In this document: positions 44,211-53,458 of the stretch, piece after piece | Position numbering within the stretch: position 1 is the first letter of the stretch | How the letters are laid out: each line of letters begins with the position of its first letter | NCBI GenBank assembly: GCA_964371035.1 | Contig: CAYJLG010000013.1 | Span: forward strand, 4,351 to 68,350 | Direction: 5' to 3' | DNA length: 64,000 nt | Source of the DNA: UBA1535 sp964371035 | GTDB taxonomy: Bacteria; Bacillota; Clostridia; Tissierellales; Sedimentibacteraceae | The notes under the pieces: generated by a model | Databases searched by the model: none | What the model saw: the letters and a program-made list of their open reading frames with translations, nothing else | Told to the model about the DNA's origin: nothing | Position numbers and translations under genes: made by a program

Positions 44211-45499
44211 TTTTTAATGTTATAAAATACGTCTAACCCTTTGTATTCAGCAGCTGAACCTAATAATTCTTCTAGCCTTAACAATTGATTGTATTTAGCT
44301 ACTCTATCAATTCTTGAAGGCGCACCCGTTTTAATTTGTCCAGAATTAGTTGCTACAACCAAATCTGCAATTGTAGAATCATCAGTTTCACCCGAACGAT
44401 GCGAAATAACCGCTGTATAGCCTGCTTTTTTTGCCATTTCTATAGCATCTAAAGTTTCAGTTACAGTTCCTATTTGATTTAACTTTATAAGAATTGAATT
44501 AGCAACATTAGTTTTGATTCCCTTACTAAGCCTTTCTGTATTAGTCACAAACAAATCATCACCAACAAGTTGGATTTTTTTGCCTAATTTTTCAGTAAGC
44601 AATTCCCAGCCTTTCCAGTCTTCTTCATCCATACCATCTTCTATTGAGATAATTGGATATTTTTCTACTAAATTTACATAATAATCTACCATTTCTTCTC
44701 TTGATAATACTTTATTATCTCCCGCTAAATTATAAACGTGTTTCTCTTTGTCATATAATTCTGTAGCTGCAACATCAAGAGCTAAAACTAAATCTTTTCC
44801 TGGTTCATAGCCTGCATTTTTAATTGCCTCAACTATTGTAACTAACGCTTCTTCATTCGATTTAAGATTTGGAGCAAATCCACCTTCATCACCTACAGCA
44901 GTATTTAAGCCTTTTGATTTTAAAACATTTTTTAAGCTGTGAAAAACTTCTGTTCCCATTCTCAATGCTTCTTTAAAACAGCATGCACCGACAGGCATAA
45001 CCATAAATTCTTGTACATCTATATTGTTATCAGCATGTTGTCCGCCGTTCAAAATATTCATCATCGGAACAGGTAAAACTTTTGCATTAACTCCACCTAA
45101 ATATTGATGTAGAGGAAATCCAAATGTATCTGCTGCTGCTTTTGAAACTGCCATAGAAACGCCAAGAATTGCATTTGCGCCTAATTTACCTTTGTTAGGA
45201 GTTCCATCTAGCTCTATCATCACTTTATCTATTAAAGTTTGTTCTGTTGCATCCATACCTATTATAACTTCAGCTATAATGTCATTTACATTTGAAACTG
45301 CTTGTGAAACACCTTTACCTAAATATCTTTGTTTATCATTATCTCTTAGTTCTACAGCTTCAAATGCTCCAGTTGAAGCTCCAGATGGTACTCCTGCTCT
45401 TCCAAACCCACCACTTTCAGTGTAAACTTCCACTTCCAATGTCGGATTCCCTCTTGAATCTAAAATTTCTCTTGCATATACATTAGTTATAATTGACAT
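44201..45499 (-). CDS. eno: Enolase
   Basis: A 432-residue enolase (2-phosphoglycerate to phosphoenolpyruvate). ARILDSRGNPT-type N-terminus (YAREILDSRGNPTLEVEVY), GDEGGFAPNL, LALDVAATELYD, SIEDGMDEEDWKGW, LVGDDLFVTN, ILIKLNQIGTVTET and SHRSGETDDSTIADL with KTGAPSR are all intact. Last gene of the lower-glycolysis block, 74 nt after gpmI. Confidence 0.98.
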   Translation of the reverse strand: MSIITNVYAREILDSRGNPTLEVEVYTESGGFGRAGVPSGASTGAFEAVELRDNDKQRYLGKGVSQAVSNVNDIIAEVIIGMDATEQTLIDKVMIELDGTPNKGKLGANAILGVSMAVSKAAADTFGFPLHQYLGGVNAKVLPVPMMNILNGGQHADNNIDVQEFMVMPVGACCFKEALRMGTEVFHSLKNVLKSKGLNTAVGDEGGFAPNLKSNEEALVTIVEAIKNAGYEPGKDLVLALDVAATELYDKEKHVYNLAGDNKVLSREEMVDYYVNLVEKYPIISIEDGMDEEDWKGWELLTEKLGKKIQLVGDDLFVTNTERLSKGIKTNVANSILIKLNQIGTVTETLDAIEMAKKAGYTAVISHRSGETDDSTIADLVVATNSGQIKTGAPSRIDRVAKYNQLLRLEELLGSAAEYKGLDVFYNIKKEY

Positions 45500-45573
45500 A
45501 TCTTCCTCCTAAAATTTAAATGTTTTGATTATCGGTATATTTATTGCTGCTAATTGCAATAATTTTCTTAATT

Positions 45574-47106
45574 TCACTTAACTATAAGGCTTTGACCCGT
45601 CATGTCGTTTGGTTTTTTTAAATCCATAACTTCTAACAATGTAGGTGCGATATCAGCCAAAGTTCCGTCTTCTTTTAAATCATATTTTCTACATTTATCT
45701 ATAATTATAAAAGGTACTTTATTATTGGTATGTGATGTTACTGGATAACCAGTATCTTCTTCTATCATTCTCTCACAATTACCATGATCTGATGTTACAA
45801 AAGCTCTACCACCAGACTTAATAATCACATTTACAATCTCACCCAAACATTTATCAATAAACTCAACAGCCTCAACTGTAGCCCCAAAATCTCCAGTATG
45901 ACCTACCATATCAGGATTAGCAAAATTAAGAACTATTAAATCATATTTGCCAGATTCAATCATTTCGATTGCTTCATTTTTAACTTTTTTTGCACTCATT
46001 TCTGGCACCATATCGTAAGTGTCTACTTTAGGAGACGGAATAAGTATTCTGTCTTCGCCTTCGTAAGGTTCTTCTTTGCCACCATTAAAGAAAAATGTTA
46101 CATGTGCATATTTTTCAGTTTCCGCAATCCTTAATTGTTTTAATCCACAATTACTCACATATTCGCCAAACGTATTGTTTATTTTCTCCGGCATGTAAGC
46201 AACTTCAAGATTTTCAATAGTTTCATCATATTGAGTCATCGTTACAAATCTTACGTCTAAAAACTCTCTTTCAAATTCGTTGAAATCTTTATCCACAAAA
46301 GCCCTTGTAATCTCTCTAGCTCTATCTGGTCGGAAATTATAGAAAATTATCCCATCTTCCGGTTTTACGATTCCAAAATCTTCAATTTTTTCACCTATAA
46401 GTGTAGGTTTAATAAATTCATCTGTTATGTTATTTTCATATGAATCTTGAATCACCTTAACAGGGCATGTTTCTTTATTTCCTATTCCTTTAGTAAGAGC
46501 ATTATAGGCTTCTTCTACTCTTTCCCATCTTTTATCTCTATCCATAGCATAATATCTTCCCATAATAGATGCAATACTACCTATTTTAAGTTCATTTATC
46601 TTCTTTTGAAGACATTCTATATATTTTTCACCACTCTTTGGTGCAACATCTCTACCATCCATAAAGCAATGAATTTTAACATCTTTAACATTTTTTTCCT
46701 TGCATAATTTTAATAAAGCATACAAATGTTCAAAATGACTATGTACACCTCCGCATGACAATAAGCCAAACAAGTGTAATGTTTTGTCATTATTAGTTAC
46801 GTAATCAATAACATCATTAAACTTTTTATTTTGGTAAAATTTATCTTCTCTTATTTCTTTGTTAATTCTAGTTAATTCTTGATATATAGTTCTTCCTGCT
46901 CCAATATTTGCATGGCCTACTTCTGAATTTCCCATTTGACCATCAGGCAAACCTACATCCTCTCCGCTAGCAGAAAGAAGTGTATTGGAATATTTCTTCA
47001 TCATAATGTCAAAATTTGGTGTTTTAGCAATACTCACTGCATTTCCAAAGTAATCTTCACCGATTCCAAATCCGTCCAAAATTATTAATGCTGTTAATTT
47101 CTTCAT
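45574..47106 (-). CDS. gpmI: 2,3-bisphosphoglycerate-independent phosphoglycerate mutase
   Basis: A 510-residue Mn2+-dependent phosphoglycerate mutase of the alkaline phosphatase superfamily. The nucleophilic serine is in MGNSEVGHANIGAGR; metal sites appear in LIILDGFG, NFANPDMVGHTGD and TSDHGNCERM. Length and order in the gap-pgk-tpi-gpm-eno cluster are standard. Confidence 0.98.
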   Translation of the reverse strand: MKKLTALIILDGFGIGEDYFGNAVSIAKTPNFDIMMKKYSNTLLSASGEDVGLPDGQMGNSEVGHANIGAGRTIYQELTRINKEIREDKFYQNKKFNDVIDYVTNNDKTLHLFGLLSCGGVHSHFEHLYALLKLCKEKNVKDVKIHCFMDGRDVAPKSGEKYIECLQKKINELKIGSIASIMGRYYAMDRDKRWERVEEAYNALTKGIGNKETCPVKVIQDSYENNITDEFIKPTLIGEKIEDFGIVKPEDGIIFYNFRPDRAREITRAFVDKDFNEFEREFLDVRFVTMTQYDETIENLEVAYMPEKINNTFGEYVSNCGLKQLRIAETEKYAHVTFFFNGGKEEPYEGEDRILIPSPKVDTYDMVPEMSAKKVKNEAIEMIESGKYDLIVLNFANPDMVGHTGDFGATVEAVEFIDKCLGEIVNVIIKSGGRAFVTSDHGNCERMIEEDTGYPVTSHTNNKVPFIIIDKCRKYDLKEDGTLADIAPTLLEVMDLKKPNDMTGQSLIVK

Positions 47107-47115
47107 GCAAAACTC

Positions 47116-47868
47116 CTAAAACTCTATTATCTTGATAAAATCTTCAGCCTTTAAGCTAGCTCCGCCAACCAAAGCTCCATCAATATTACTTTTAGCCATA
47201 ATTTCAGTAGCATTGCTACCTTTTACGCTTCCACCATATTGAATAATGATATTATCACTTATCGATTCACTGTATAAATCTTTAATTACATTTCTTATGT
47301 AACAAATTATTTCTTCTGCTTGTGCACTAGTGGCGGTTTTACCAGTACCAATTGCCCATACAGGTTCATACGCAATCACAACTTTCTCCATATCTGATGC
47401 TGATATATTTTTTAGGCCATTTTCCAATTGTGCTTTTACTACTGTTTTTTCATTTTGTGATTCTCTTTGTTCAAGTGTTTCACCTACACATAACACAGGT
47501 ATAAGTCCAGAAGCTAAAGCAGTTTTCATTTTTTTATTTAAAAAATCATCTTGCTCAGAAAATAAAAGCCTTCTCTCTGAATGTCCTATAAGAACATATT
47601 CAACGCCTAATTCTTTTAGCATTGTTGCAGATATTTCGCCTGTAAACGCTCCATTTTCTTCATAATGCATGTTTTGTGCTCCTAGCCTAACTTTAGTACC
47701 TCTAACTACTTCATTCAGTGCATATAAAGATGTAAATGGTGCACAAATTAATATATTTACTTTTTTATCAAAGTTTTCTGTGAATTTCACAAGTTCTTTT
47801 GCCAATAATATACTTTCTTCTACAGTGTTATTCATTTTCCAATTTCCTGCAATTAATGGTATTCTCAT
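47116..47868 (-). CDS. tpiA: Triosephosphate isomerase
   Basis: A 250-residue TIM barrel with LIAGNWKMNNT, the catalytic His in VLIGHSERR, the catalytic Glu in AYEPVWAIGTGKTA, and the phosphate loop YGGSVKGSNA...GALVGGASL. It interconverts DHAP and glyceraldehyde-3-phosphate, and would take up DHAP from the aldolase encoded at 41 kb. Confidence 0.98.
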   Translation of the reverse strand: MRIPLIAGNWKMNNTVEESILLAKELVKFTENFDKKVNILICAPFTSLYALNEVVRGTKVRLGAQNMHYEENGAFTGEISATMLKELGVEYVLIGHSERRLLFSEQDDFLNKKMKTALASGLIPVLCVGETLEQRESQNEKTVVKAQLENGLKNISASDMEKVVIAYEPVWAIGTGKTATSAQAEEIICYIRNVIKDLYSESISDNIIIQYGGSVKGSNATEIMAKSNIDGALVGGASLKAEDFIKIIEF

Positions 47869-47884
47869 AAAAACCTCCGCTATG

Positions 47885-49078
47885 TTATTTATTGTCTATG
47901 GCATCTATACCAGGTAATATTTTTCCTTCTAAAAACTCTAACGACGCTCCTCCGCCAGTAGATATATGTGTCATTTTATCCGCAAGCTCAAATTTTTCTA
48001 CAGCTGCTGCACTATCTCCGCCACCAATAATTGATGTTAAATCATTGCATTCTGCCATTGTTAAAGCTAAAGTTTTTGTACCCTTTTCAAAATTATCCAT
48101 TTCAAAAACGCCCATTGGACCATTCCAAATAACAGTTTTTGAATTTTTTATTACCTCTGCAAACAAACTAGCAGATTTTTCACCTATATCAAGTCCCATA
48201 AAATCATTTGGAATATTATCAACATCTATGTTGAAAAATTCAGTGTCATTTTTGAACTCTTTAGCTACAATAGTATCTATTGGCAAATAAAAATTAACAT
48301 TTTTTTCTTTTGCCTTAGACATTATCTCCATCGCTAATTCAACTTTATCTTCTTCTAATAAAGATTTTCCTATATTTTTTCCGAGTGCCTTTAAAAAAGT
48401 AAACATCATTCCACCGCCAATTATTATGTTATCAGCGAGATTTAACAAATTTTCTATCACATCTATCTTGTCAGATACTTTTGCACCGCCAAGAATAGCA
48501 GTGAATGGTCTTTCTGGATCTGAAAGTGCCTTACCAATAAAAGAAATTTCTTTTTCTACTAAAAAACCTACAGCAGAAGGTAAGTGATTACAAACTCCAA
48601 CATTTGAAGAATGTGCTCTGTGAGCAGTTCCAAAAGCATCATTTACAAACACTTCTCCTAAAGAAGCCAAATCTGCTGCAAATTCTTCACCATTTTTAGT
48701 TTCTTCTGCTCTATATCTTGTGTTTTGTAACAACATTATATCACCTGGTTTTAATCCCGAAGCTTGCTTTTTAACGCTTTCGTCCACTACTATATCACAG
48801 TTTGCAAACAATATATTTTTATCTAAAAGCTTTTCTAATCTTTTTGCAACAGGTAATAGTGAATATTTTGGATTTGGTTCTCCTTTTGGTCGGCCCATAT
48901 GAGACATTAAAACAATAGATGCATTATTTTCAATCAAATATTTTATTGTAGGTAGTGCGCTTGTTATTCTTATGTCGTCAGTTATCTCAAGATTCTCATC
49001 TAATGGAACATTAAAATCACATCTTACTAATACTCTTTTATTGTTAACGTCAATGTCTTTTATTCCTTTTTTATTCAT
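47885..49078 (-). CDS. pgk: Phosphoglycerate kinase
   Basis: A 397-residue PGK with RVLVRCDFNVPLD, VLMSHMGRPKG, the substrate arginines, FTAILGGAKVSDKIDV, VIWNGPMGVFE and IIGGGDSAAAVEKF. First gene after an intergenic terminator that separates it from gapA. Confidence 0.98.
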   Translation of the reverse strand: MNKKGIKDIDVNNKRVLVRCDFNVPLDENLEITDDIRITSALPTIKYLIENNASIVLMSHMGRPKGEPNPKYSLLPVAKRLEKLLDKNILFANCDIVVDESVKKQASGLKPGDIMLLQNTRYRAEETKNGEEFAADLASLGEVFVNDAFGTAHRAHSSNVGVCNHLPSAVGFLVEKEISFIGKALSDPERPFTAILGGAKVSDKIDVIENLLNLADNIIIGGGMMFTFLKALGKNIGKSLLEEDKVELAMEIMSKAKEKNVNFYLPIDTIVAKEFKNDTEFFNIDVDNIPNDFMGLDIGEKSASLFAEVIKNSKTVIWNGPMGVFEMDNFEKGTKTLALTMAECNDLTSIIGGGDSAAAVEKFELADKMTHISTGGGASLEFLEGKILPGIDAIDNK

Positions 49079-49133
49079 AAAAGCTCCTTTTATATAATTA
49101 ATTTTATCTTATTAACTTATTTTACAACTTAAT

Positions 49134-49175
49134 AAAAAAAAGTGCAATCATTAATTCTAATAATTGCACTTTTTA
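49134..49175 (-). terminator. Intrinsic terminator between gapA and pgk
   Basis: A 12-13 bp stem (AAAAAGTGCAAT with ATTGCACTTTTT) followed by T-rich sequence in the gapA direction. It would end most gapA transcripts while allowing some read-through to pgk. Confidence 0.82.
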
Positions 49176-49230
49176 TACATAATTACTCAATAAATTAAGT
49201 GGAAAAAATTTTCCTCTTTAATATATTAAA

Positions 49231-50241
49231 TTATATTGCAAGTCCAGCAAAATATTTTACAGTTCTGATAAGCTGTGCTGTATATGACATCTCATTGTCA
49301 TACCAAGTAAATATTTTTACCATTTGTTTTCCATCAACTTCCATTATTTTAGTTGACAATGCGTCAAACACACTACCAAATCGACAACCGATTACATCAC
49401 TTGAAACTATTGGATCTTCAGTATATCCTAGAGTTTCATTAGACGCAGCCTTAATTGCAGAGTTAATTTCTGCCACAGTAGTGTTTTCTCTTAATTCTAC
49501 AACTAAATCAACTATAGATCCCGTAATTGTAGGAACTCTTAAAGCTACTCCATCAAGTTTTCCGTTTAATTCTGGTAAAACTAGACCCACAGCTTTAGCT
49601 GCACCTGTAGATGACGGAACTATATTTGCAGCACCAGCACGTCCTCTTCTAGCTTTAATTCCTTTTTCATGTGCAACATCAAGAATGCTTTGGTCGTTAG
49701 TATATGCATGTACAGTAGTCATATAACCTTTAACTATTCCAAATTTATCATTTAATACTTTTGCAACAGGCGCTAAACAATTTGTAGTACAACTAGCTCC
49801 TGAAATAACAGTTTCGCTTCCATCTAAAATATCATGATTTACATTATATACTACAGTTTTAACATTTCCAGTCGCTGGTGCAGATATTACTACCTTCTTT
49901 GCGCCTGCCTTAACATGTTTTTCAGCTTTTTCTTGTGATGTGAAAAATCCAGTACATTCTAGCACTACATCTACTCCAAGTTCTCCCCAAGGTAAGTTTT
50001 CAGGATCTCTTTCAGCATATATTGTTATTTCATTTCCATCAACAATGATTTTATTGTCTTTATGACTAATTTTATCTTTCATAAAATTTCCTTGAGCTGT
50101 ATCATATTTTAACAAATATGCTAGGCTTTCAGCATCTGATAAGTCATTAATTGCAACGACATCAAATTCTTTGTTTTCTGTAAGCAGTCTAAATGCTAAT
50201 CTTCCTATTCTTCCAAATCCATTAATTGCTACTTTAATCAT
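49231..50241 (-). CDS. gapA: Glyceraldehyde-3-phosphate dehydrogenase (NAD+)
   Basis: A 336-residue GAPDH with the NAD-binding INGFGRIGRLAFR, the catalytic cysteine in SGASCTTNCLAPVAKVL, and YDNEMSYTAQLIRTVKY. GGAGG precedes the ATG. It has its own promoter between it and the sigma-54 activator gene. Confidence 0.98.
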   Translation of the reverse strand: MIKVAINGFGRIGRLAFRLLTENKEFDVVAINDLSDAESLAYLLKYDTAQGNFMKDKISHKDNKIIVDGNEITIYAERDPENLPWGELGVDVVLECTGFFTSQEKAEKHVKAGAKKVVISAPATGNVKTVVYNVNHDILDGSETVISGASCTTNCLAPVAKVLNDKFGIVKGYMTTVHAYTNDQSILDVAHEKGIKARRGRAGAANIVPSSTGAAKAVGLVLPELNGKLDGVALRVPTITGSIVDLVVELRENTTVAEINSAIKAASNETLGYTEDPIVSSDVIGCRFGSVFDALSTKIMEVDGKQMVKIFTWYDNEMSYTAQLIRTVKYFAGLAI

Positions 50242-50278
50242 TATTTTTCCTCCAAAAATGAGATTAGTTTACATAAAT

Positions 50279-50306
50279 ATTATACCATTAAAAGCAAATT
50301 ATGCAA
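50279..50306 (-). promoter_or_regulatory. Sigma-A-type promoter of gapA
   Basis: Minus-strand TTGCAT (50306-50301), 16-bp spacer, perfect TATAAT (50284-50279). A sigma-54-like GG/GC pair nearby has 11 instead of 10 bp spacing and is not counted. Confidence 0.65.
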
Positions 50307-50320
50307 CCATATTTTAGTTT

Positions 50321-51748
50321 TTAATTAAAAAATACATTCCCTTTTATTTCATATTTGCTAATTTTATTAAACAAAGTTTGTCTTGGTATTTCAAGCATTT
50401 TCGCAGCTTTAGCTTGATTTCCTCCCGAAGCAGTAAGTGCTTTTTTTATCAAATTAATTTCTACATGCCTTAAAGTATCTTTCAAAGGAAGAATTTCTAA
50501 ATATTCATCTTTGTTATTTATGATTTCAATATTTATCGGTTTTACTATATCTGTAGGCAAGTCACTGATATCAATAATATCTTTTTCTACAAAAATCATA
50601 ATACTTTCAATTGTATATCTTAATTCTCTAATATTTCCGGGCCAATCATAAGCTAGCATTGCTTTTTTGCATTCATCCGTAATTCCAATAACATTTTTTC
50701 CAAAAGATTCATTGTACAATTCAATAAAATTGTGTATCAATAGTTCAATATCATCTTTTCTGTTTCTCAGTGGTGGCACTAAAAGGTTTATTACATTTAA
50801 TCTATAATATAAATCTTGTCTAAGTTTTCCCAATTTAACAGCTTCCAAAGGATCAACATTGCTCGTAGTCATAACTCTTACATCAAGCTTAATTGTTTTG
50901 TTTCCACCAACACGCATTATTTCTCCCGTTTGTAAAACTCTTAAAAGTTTAGCTTGTAAATCTATATCCATCGAGTTTATCTCGTCTAAAAGCAAACTAC
51001 CACCATCAGCTAATTCAAACAATCCAGGTTTTTCTTTTGAACCAGTAAAACTACCCGATGTAGTTCCAAATAAAATACTCTCAAGTAAGTTGTTTGGAAT
51101 AGCTGCGCAATTTTGTGCAATAAAAGGCCTGTTTTTTCTCTTAAAACTTGATTCATGAATAGCCTGCACAACCAACTCTTTTCCTGTTCCAGTTTCTCCA
51201 TGAACCAAGACTGAAGCTGTTGAATCTGCAACTTTTACTATTTTTTCTTTTAGAGCTTTCATTTCACTGCTTTCTCCGATGATATCACCTAAAGAATATG
51301 TAATGCCATTTGTTTTTCTATCATTTCCATTAGAAATTTTAAATGTGTCATCTTTGGATATTTCAGTCATTTTTTTATGCAGTTTATTAAAATTATTAAT
51401 GTCGTTAAGTATTTCAAGTGCTCCTACAATTTTATTGTCTTCTATTAACGGCAACATTGTAGAAAGAGCAGTTACTCTTTTCTTTGCATAGTTTACAAAA
51501 GTTTGCATGTAGTCATAAACTGGTTCACCAGTTCTTAATACTCTGTAAAACACGCTATCTTCTTCTGTGATATCTTCTAAAAGATTAATTATATTTTTTC
51601 CAAGAAAATCCTCTTTTTTTGAATTTTTATTAAAAAAATAAGCTTTCGGATCATCATAATAAACTAAGTTTGCATCTTTATCTACTATGATAACACATTC
51701 ACTATTATATCTTACAATTGTCTCTAACCACAATTTGTAGTTCATCAT
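50321..51748 (-). CDS. Sigma-54-dependent activator with PAS sensor domain
   Basis: A 475-residue enhancer-binding protein. An N-terminal PAS domain (VRYNSECVIIVDKDANLVYY, about 15-130) may bind a ligand. The AAA+ domain has Walker A GETGTGKELVVQ, the sigma-54-contact loop as GSFTGS instead of GAFTGA, Walker B GGSLLLDEI and the arginine finger region LRQDLYYRLNVI. A Fis-type helix-turn-helix closes the protein (GGNQAKAAKMLEIPRQTLFN). The start ATG at 51748 has GGAG 8 nt upstream; a TTG codon directly before it is possible. It lies between rpoN (12 nt) and gapA. The ligand and targets are unknown; the position hints at control of lower glycolysis or catabolic genes. Confidence 0.88.
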   Translation of the reverse strand: MMNYKLWLETIVRYNSECVIIVDKDANLVYYDDPKAYFFNKNSKKEDFLGKNIINLLEDITEEDSVFYRVLRTGEPVYDYMQTFVNYAKKRVTALSTMLPLIEDNKIVGALEILNDINNFNKLHKKMTEISKDDTFKISNGNDRKTNGITYSLGDIIGESSEMKALKEKIVKVADSTASVLVHGETGTGKELVVQAIHESSFKRKNRPFIAQNCAAIPNNLLESILFGTTSGSFTGSKEKPGLFELADGGSLLLDEINSMDIDLQAKLLRVLQTGEIMRVGGNKTIKLDVRVMTTSNVDPLEAVKLGKLRQDLYYRLNVINLLVPPLRNRKDDIELLIHNFIELYNESFGKNVIGITDECKKAMLAYDWPGNIRELRYTIESIMIFVEKDIIDISDLPTDIVKPINIEIINNKDEYLEILPLKDTLRHVEINLIKKALTASGGNQAKAAKMLEIPRQTLFNKISKYEIKGNVFFN

Positions 51749-51762
51749 CAAATTTTCTCCAC

Positions 51763-53172
51763 TTAATATCTTCTTCTCATAGACGATGCAGGTATTAACA
51801 TTTCATCTCTATATTTCGCAACAGTTCTCCTAGACAAAGTTACACCCTTTTCTCCTAATAAATCCGCAATTTTTTGATCGCTAAGCGGCTTTGATGTATT
51901 TTCAGATTCAATAAGAGTTTTAATCTGTTCTTTTACGTTTGTAGAAGATATCGCTTCTCCATTTTTTTCATCACTCAAGCTACTTGTAAAAAAGTATTTC
52001 AATTCAAAAAGCCCTCTTGGTGTCTGGACATATTTACCATTTGTAGCTCTACTTACAGTAGATTCATGAACAGAAATATCTTCTGCAACATCTTTTAAAA
52101 CTAAAGGCTTAATATATCCGCTACCTAAGTCAAAGAAATCTCGCTGAAATTTTAGAATAGACTCAACCACTTTATATAGAGTGATTCGTCTTTGTTCAAT
52201 GCTCTTAATCAGCCACATAGATGAACTTAATTTTTCTGTCAAAAATTTATTAGCTTCTTTATCGTTCATATTTTCAGACATATCTTTATAATAGCTACTG
52301 ATAGAAAGATTTGGAAAATTACTATCATTTATAATAATAATATATTCATCATCTATTTTTTCTATTGTAACATCTGGTACAATATACCTGATATTATCGC
52401 TATCAACTATAAATCCTCTTGCAGGTTTTGGCTCTAACATTTTAATAATATCACATATGCTTTGAACCCTCTGAACAGGTATCATAAGTTCTTTACTTAT
52501 TTTTTGCATTTTATTTGTAGCAATATCGTCTAGATAATGTTCTGCCATTATATACGCATTTTTATCTAAAATGCCTTTTTCTTTTAACTGAATTTTCAAA
52601 CATTCTCCAAGCGTTCTAGCAGCTATTCCTACTGGATCAAACGTTTGAACTATAGCTAGTATTTTTTCTATGTCTTCTGAACTTTCACCTGTTTCAAGGC
52701 TAACCTCATCAATAGTCGCTGCTAGATATCCTTTTCTATCCAAACATTCAATTAAGAACTCTCCTATTTTTCTCTCTTTTTCAGTATTTATAGTAAGTCC
52801 TAATTGTATCATGAGGTGCTCTTTTAAAGAAATTCTTTTCGAAGTATAACTCTCAAAAGATTGCTTATCTTTATATTCAGAAGAATTTTCATATGATTTA
52901 TAGCTTATGTCATCATATCTTTCTGTAACTTCTTTCCAGTCTATTTCATTTTTGTCTTCTGAATAAGTTTCAGTTTTATCGTTCTCAGATTTAATTTCAG
53001 TCTCTCTTTTTTTATCTACCACTTCCAAGAATGGATTGGCTTCTAATTGATTGTTTAGGTATTCCATTAATTCCACATTGTTAAACTGTAAAACTTGAAT
53101 GGCTTGCCTGAGTTCAGGTGTCATTATTAGCTTTTGTGATTGGGACAAGTTTAATTCAAAACCCATTTTCAT
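51763..53172 (-). CDS. rpoN: RNA polymerase sigma-54 factor
   Basis: A 469-residue sigma-54. Region I is the Gln/Leu-rich activator-interacting domain (LSQSQKLIMTPELRQAIQVL), followed by an acidic region II, the core-binding domain (FDPVGIAARTLGECLKIQL), and the C-terminal RpoN box LSRRTVAKYRDEMLIPASS. AGGAGG lies 9 nt before the ATG. It is directly followed by a sigma-54 activator, with which it is probably co-transcribed. Confidence 0.97.
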   Translation of the reverse strand: MKMGFELNLSQSQKLIMTPELRQAIQVLQFNNVELMEYLNNQLEANPFLEVVDKKRETEIKSENDKTETYSEDKNEIDWKEVTERYDDISYKSYENSSEYKDKQSFESYTSKRISLKEHLMIQLGLTINTEKERKIGEFLIECLDRKGYLAATIDEVSLETGESSEDIEKILAIVQTFDPVGIAARTLGECLKIQLKEKGILDKNAYIMAEHYLDDIATNKMQKISKELMIPVQRVQSICDIIKMLEPKPARGFIVDSDNIRYIVPDVTIEKIDDEYIIIINDSNFPNLSISSYYKDMSENMNDKEANKFLTEKLSSSMWLIKSIEQRRITLYKVVESILKFQRDFFDLGSGYIKPLVLKDVAEDISVHESTVSRATNGKYVQTPRGLFELKYFFTSSLSDEKNGEAISSTNVKEQIKTLIESENTSKPLSDQKIADLLGEKGVTLSRRTVAKYRDEMLIPASSMRRRY

Positions 53173-53256
53173 AATATGGAACCTCCTTCAATCGAAATAT
53201 TTACTCATATGATTATAGCAAATATCATAAAAAAAAGCAAAGCAATTTTGCAAATT

Positions 53257-53279
53257 AAAAAACCCTAAGAGGGTTTTTT
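53257..53279. terminator. Bidirectional terminator upstream of rpoN
   Basis: AAAAAACCCT-AAG-AGGGTTTTTT, a perfect 10-bp hairpin with T6 on both strands. It probably ends the transcript of the MATE gene at 53459, upstream of rpoN. Confidence 0.85.
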
Positions 53280-53446
53280 GTTATTATTCACATTCGATTT
53301 CTGTTAATCAATAAAATTATTTGTAGAGTGTGGTCTTGACCACACCGAAAATGACAGGCATAAATATCTAAAAAACAACGGAACAGTCAAGACAGTTCCC
53401 TACATTGAAAATCCAACATCATTACAATTCAATTGTGAATAGTAAC
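53280..53446. repeat. Intergenic repeat/MITE-like element with terminal inverted repeats
   Basis: A 167-bp segment bounded by 13-bp inverted ends (GTTATTATTCACA left, TGTGAATAGTAAC right, one mismatch). Inside are two strong hairpins, GTGTGGTC-TT-GACCACAC (53328-53345) and GGAAC-A-GTC-AA-GAC-A-GTTCC (53380-53399). The core resembles the 'GTAGGG..GGTCTTGACC' class of intergenic repeats common in Firmicute genomes. No coding potential or clear target-site duplication is seen. A related left end occurs alone at 3391-3406. Confidence 0.6.
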
Positions 53447-53458
53447 GGTTTCTTTGTT

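Noticed and set aside
50279..50320. Sigma-54 promoter (TGG...TTGCT) in front of gapA
   Set aside because: The spacing between GG and GC is 11 bp, not 10, and a good sigma-A promoter lies in the same place.
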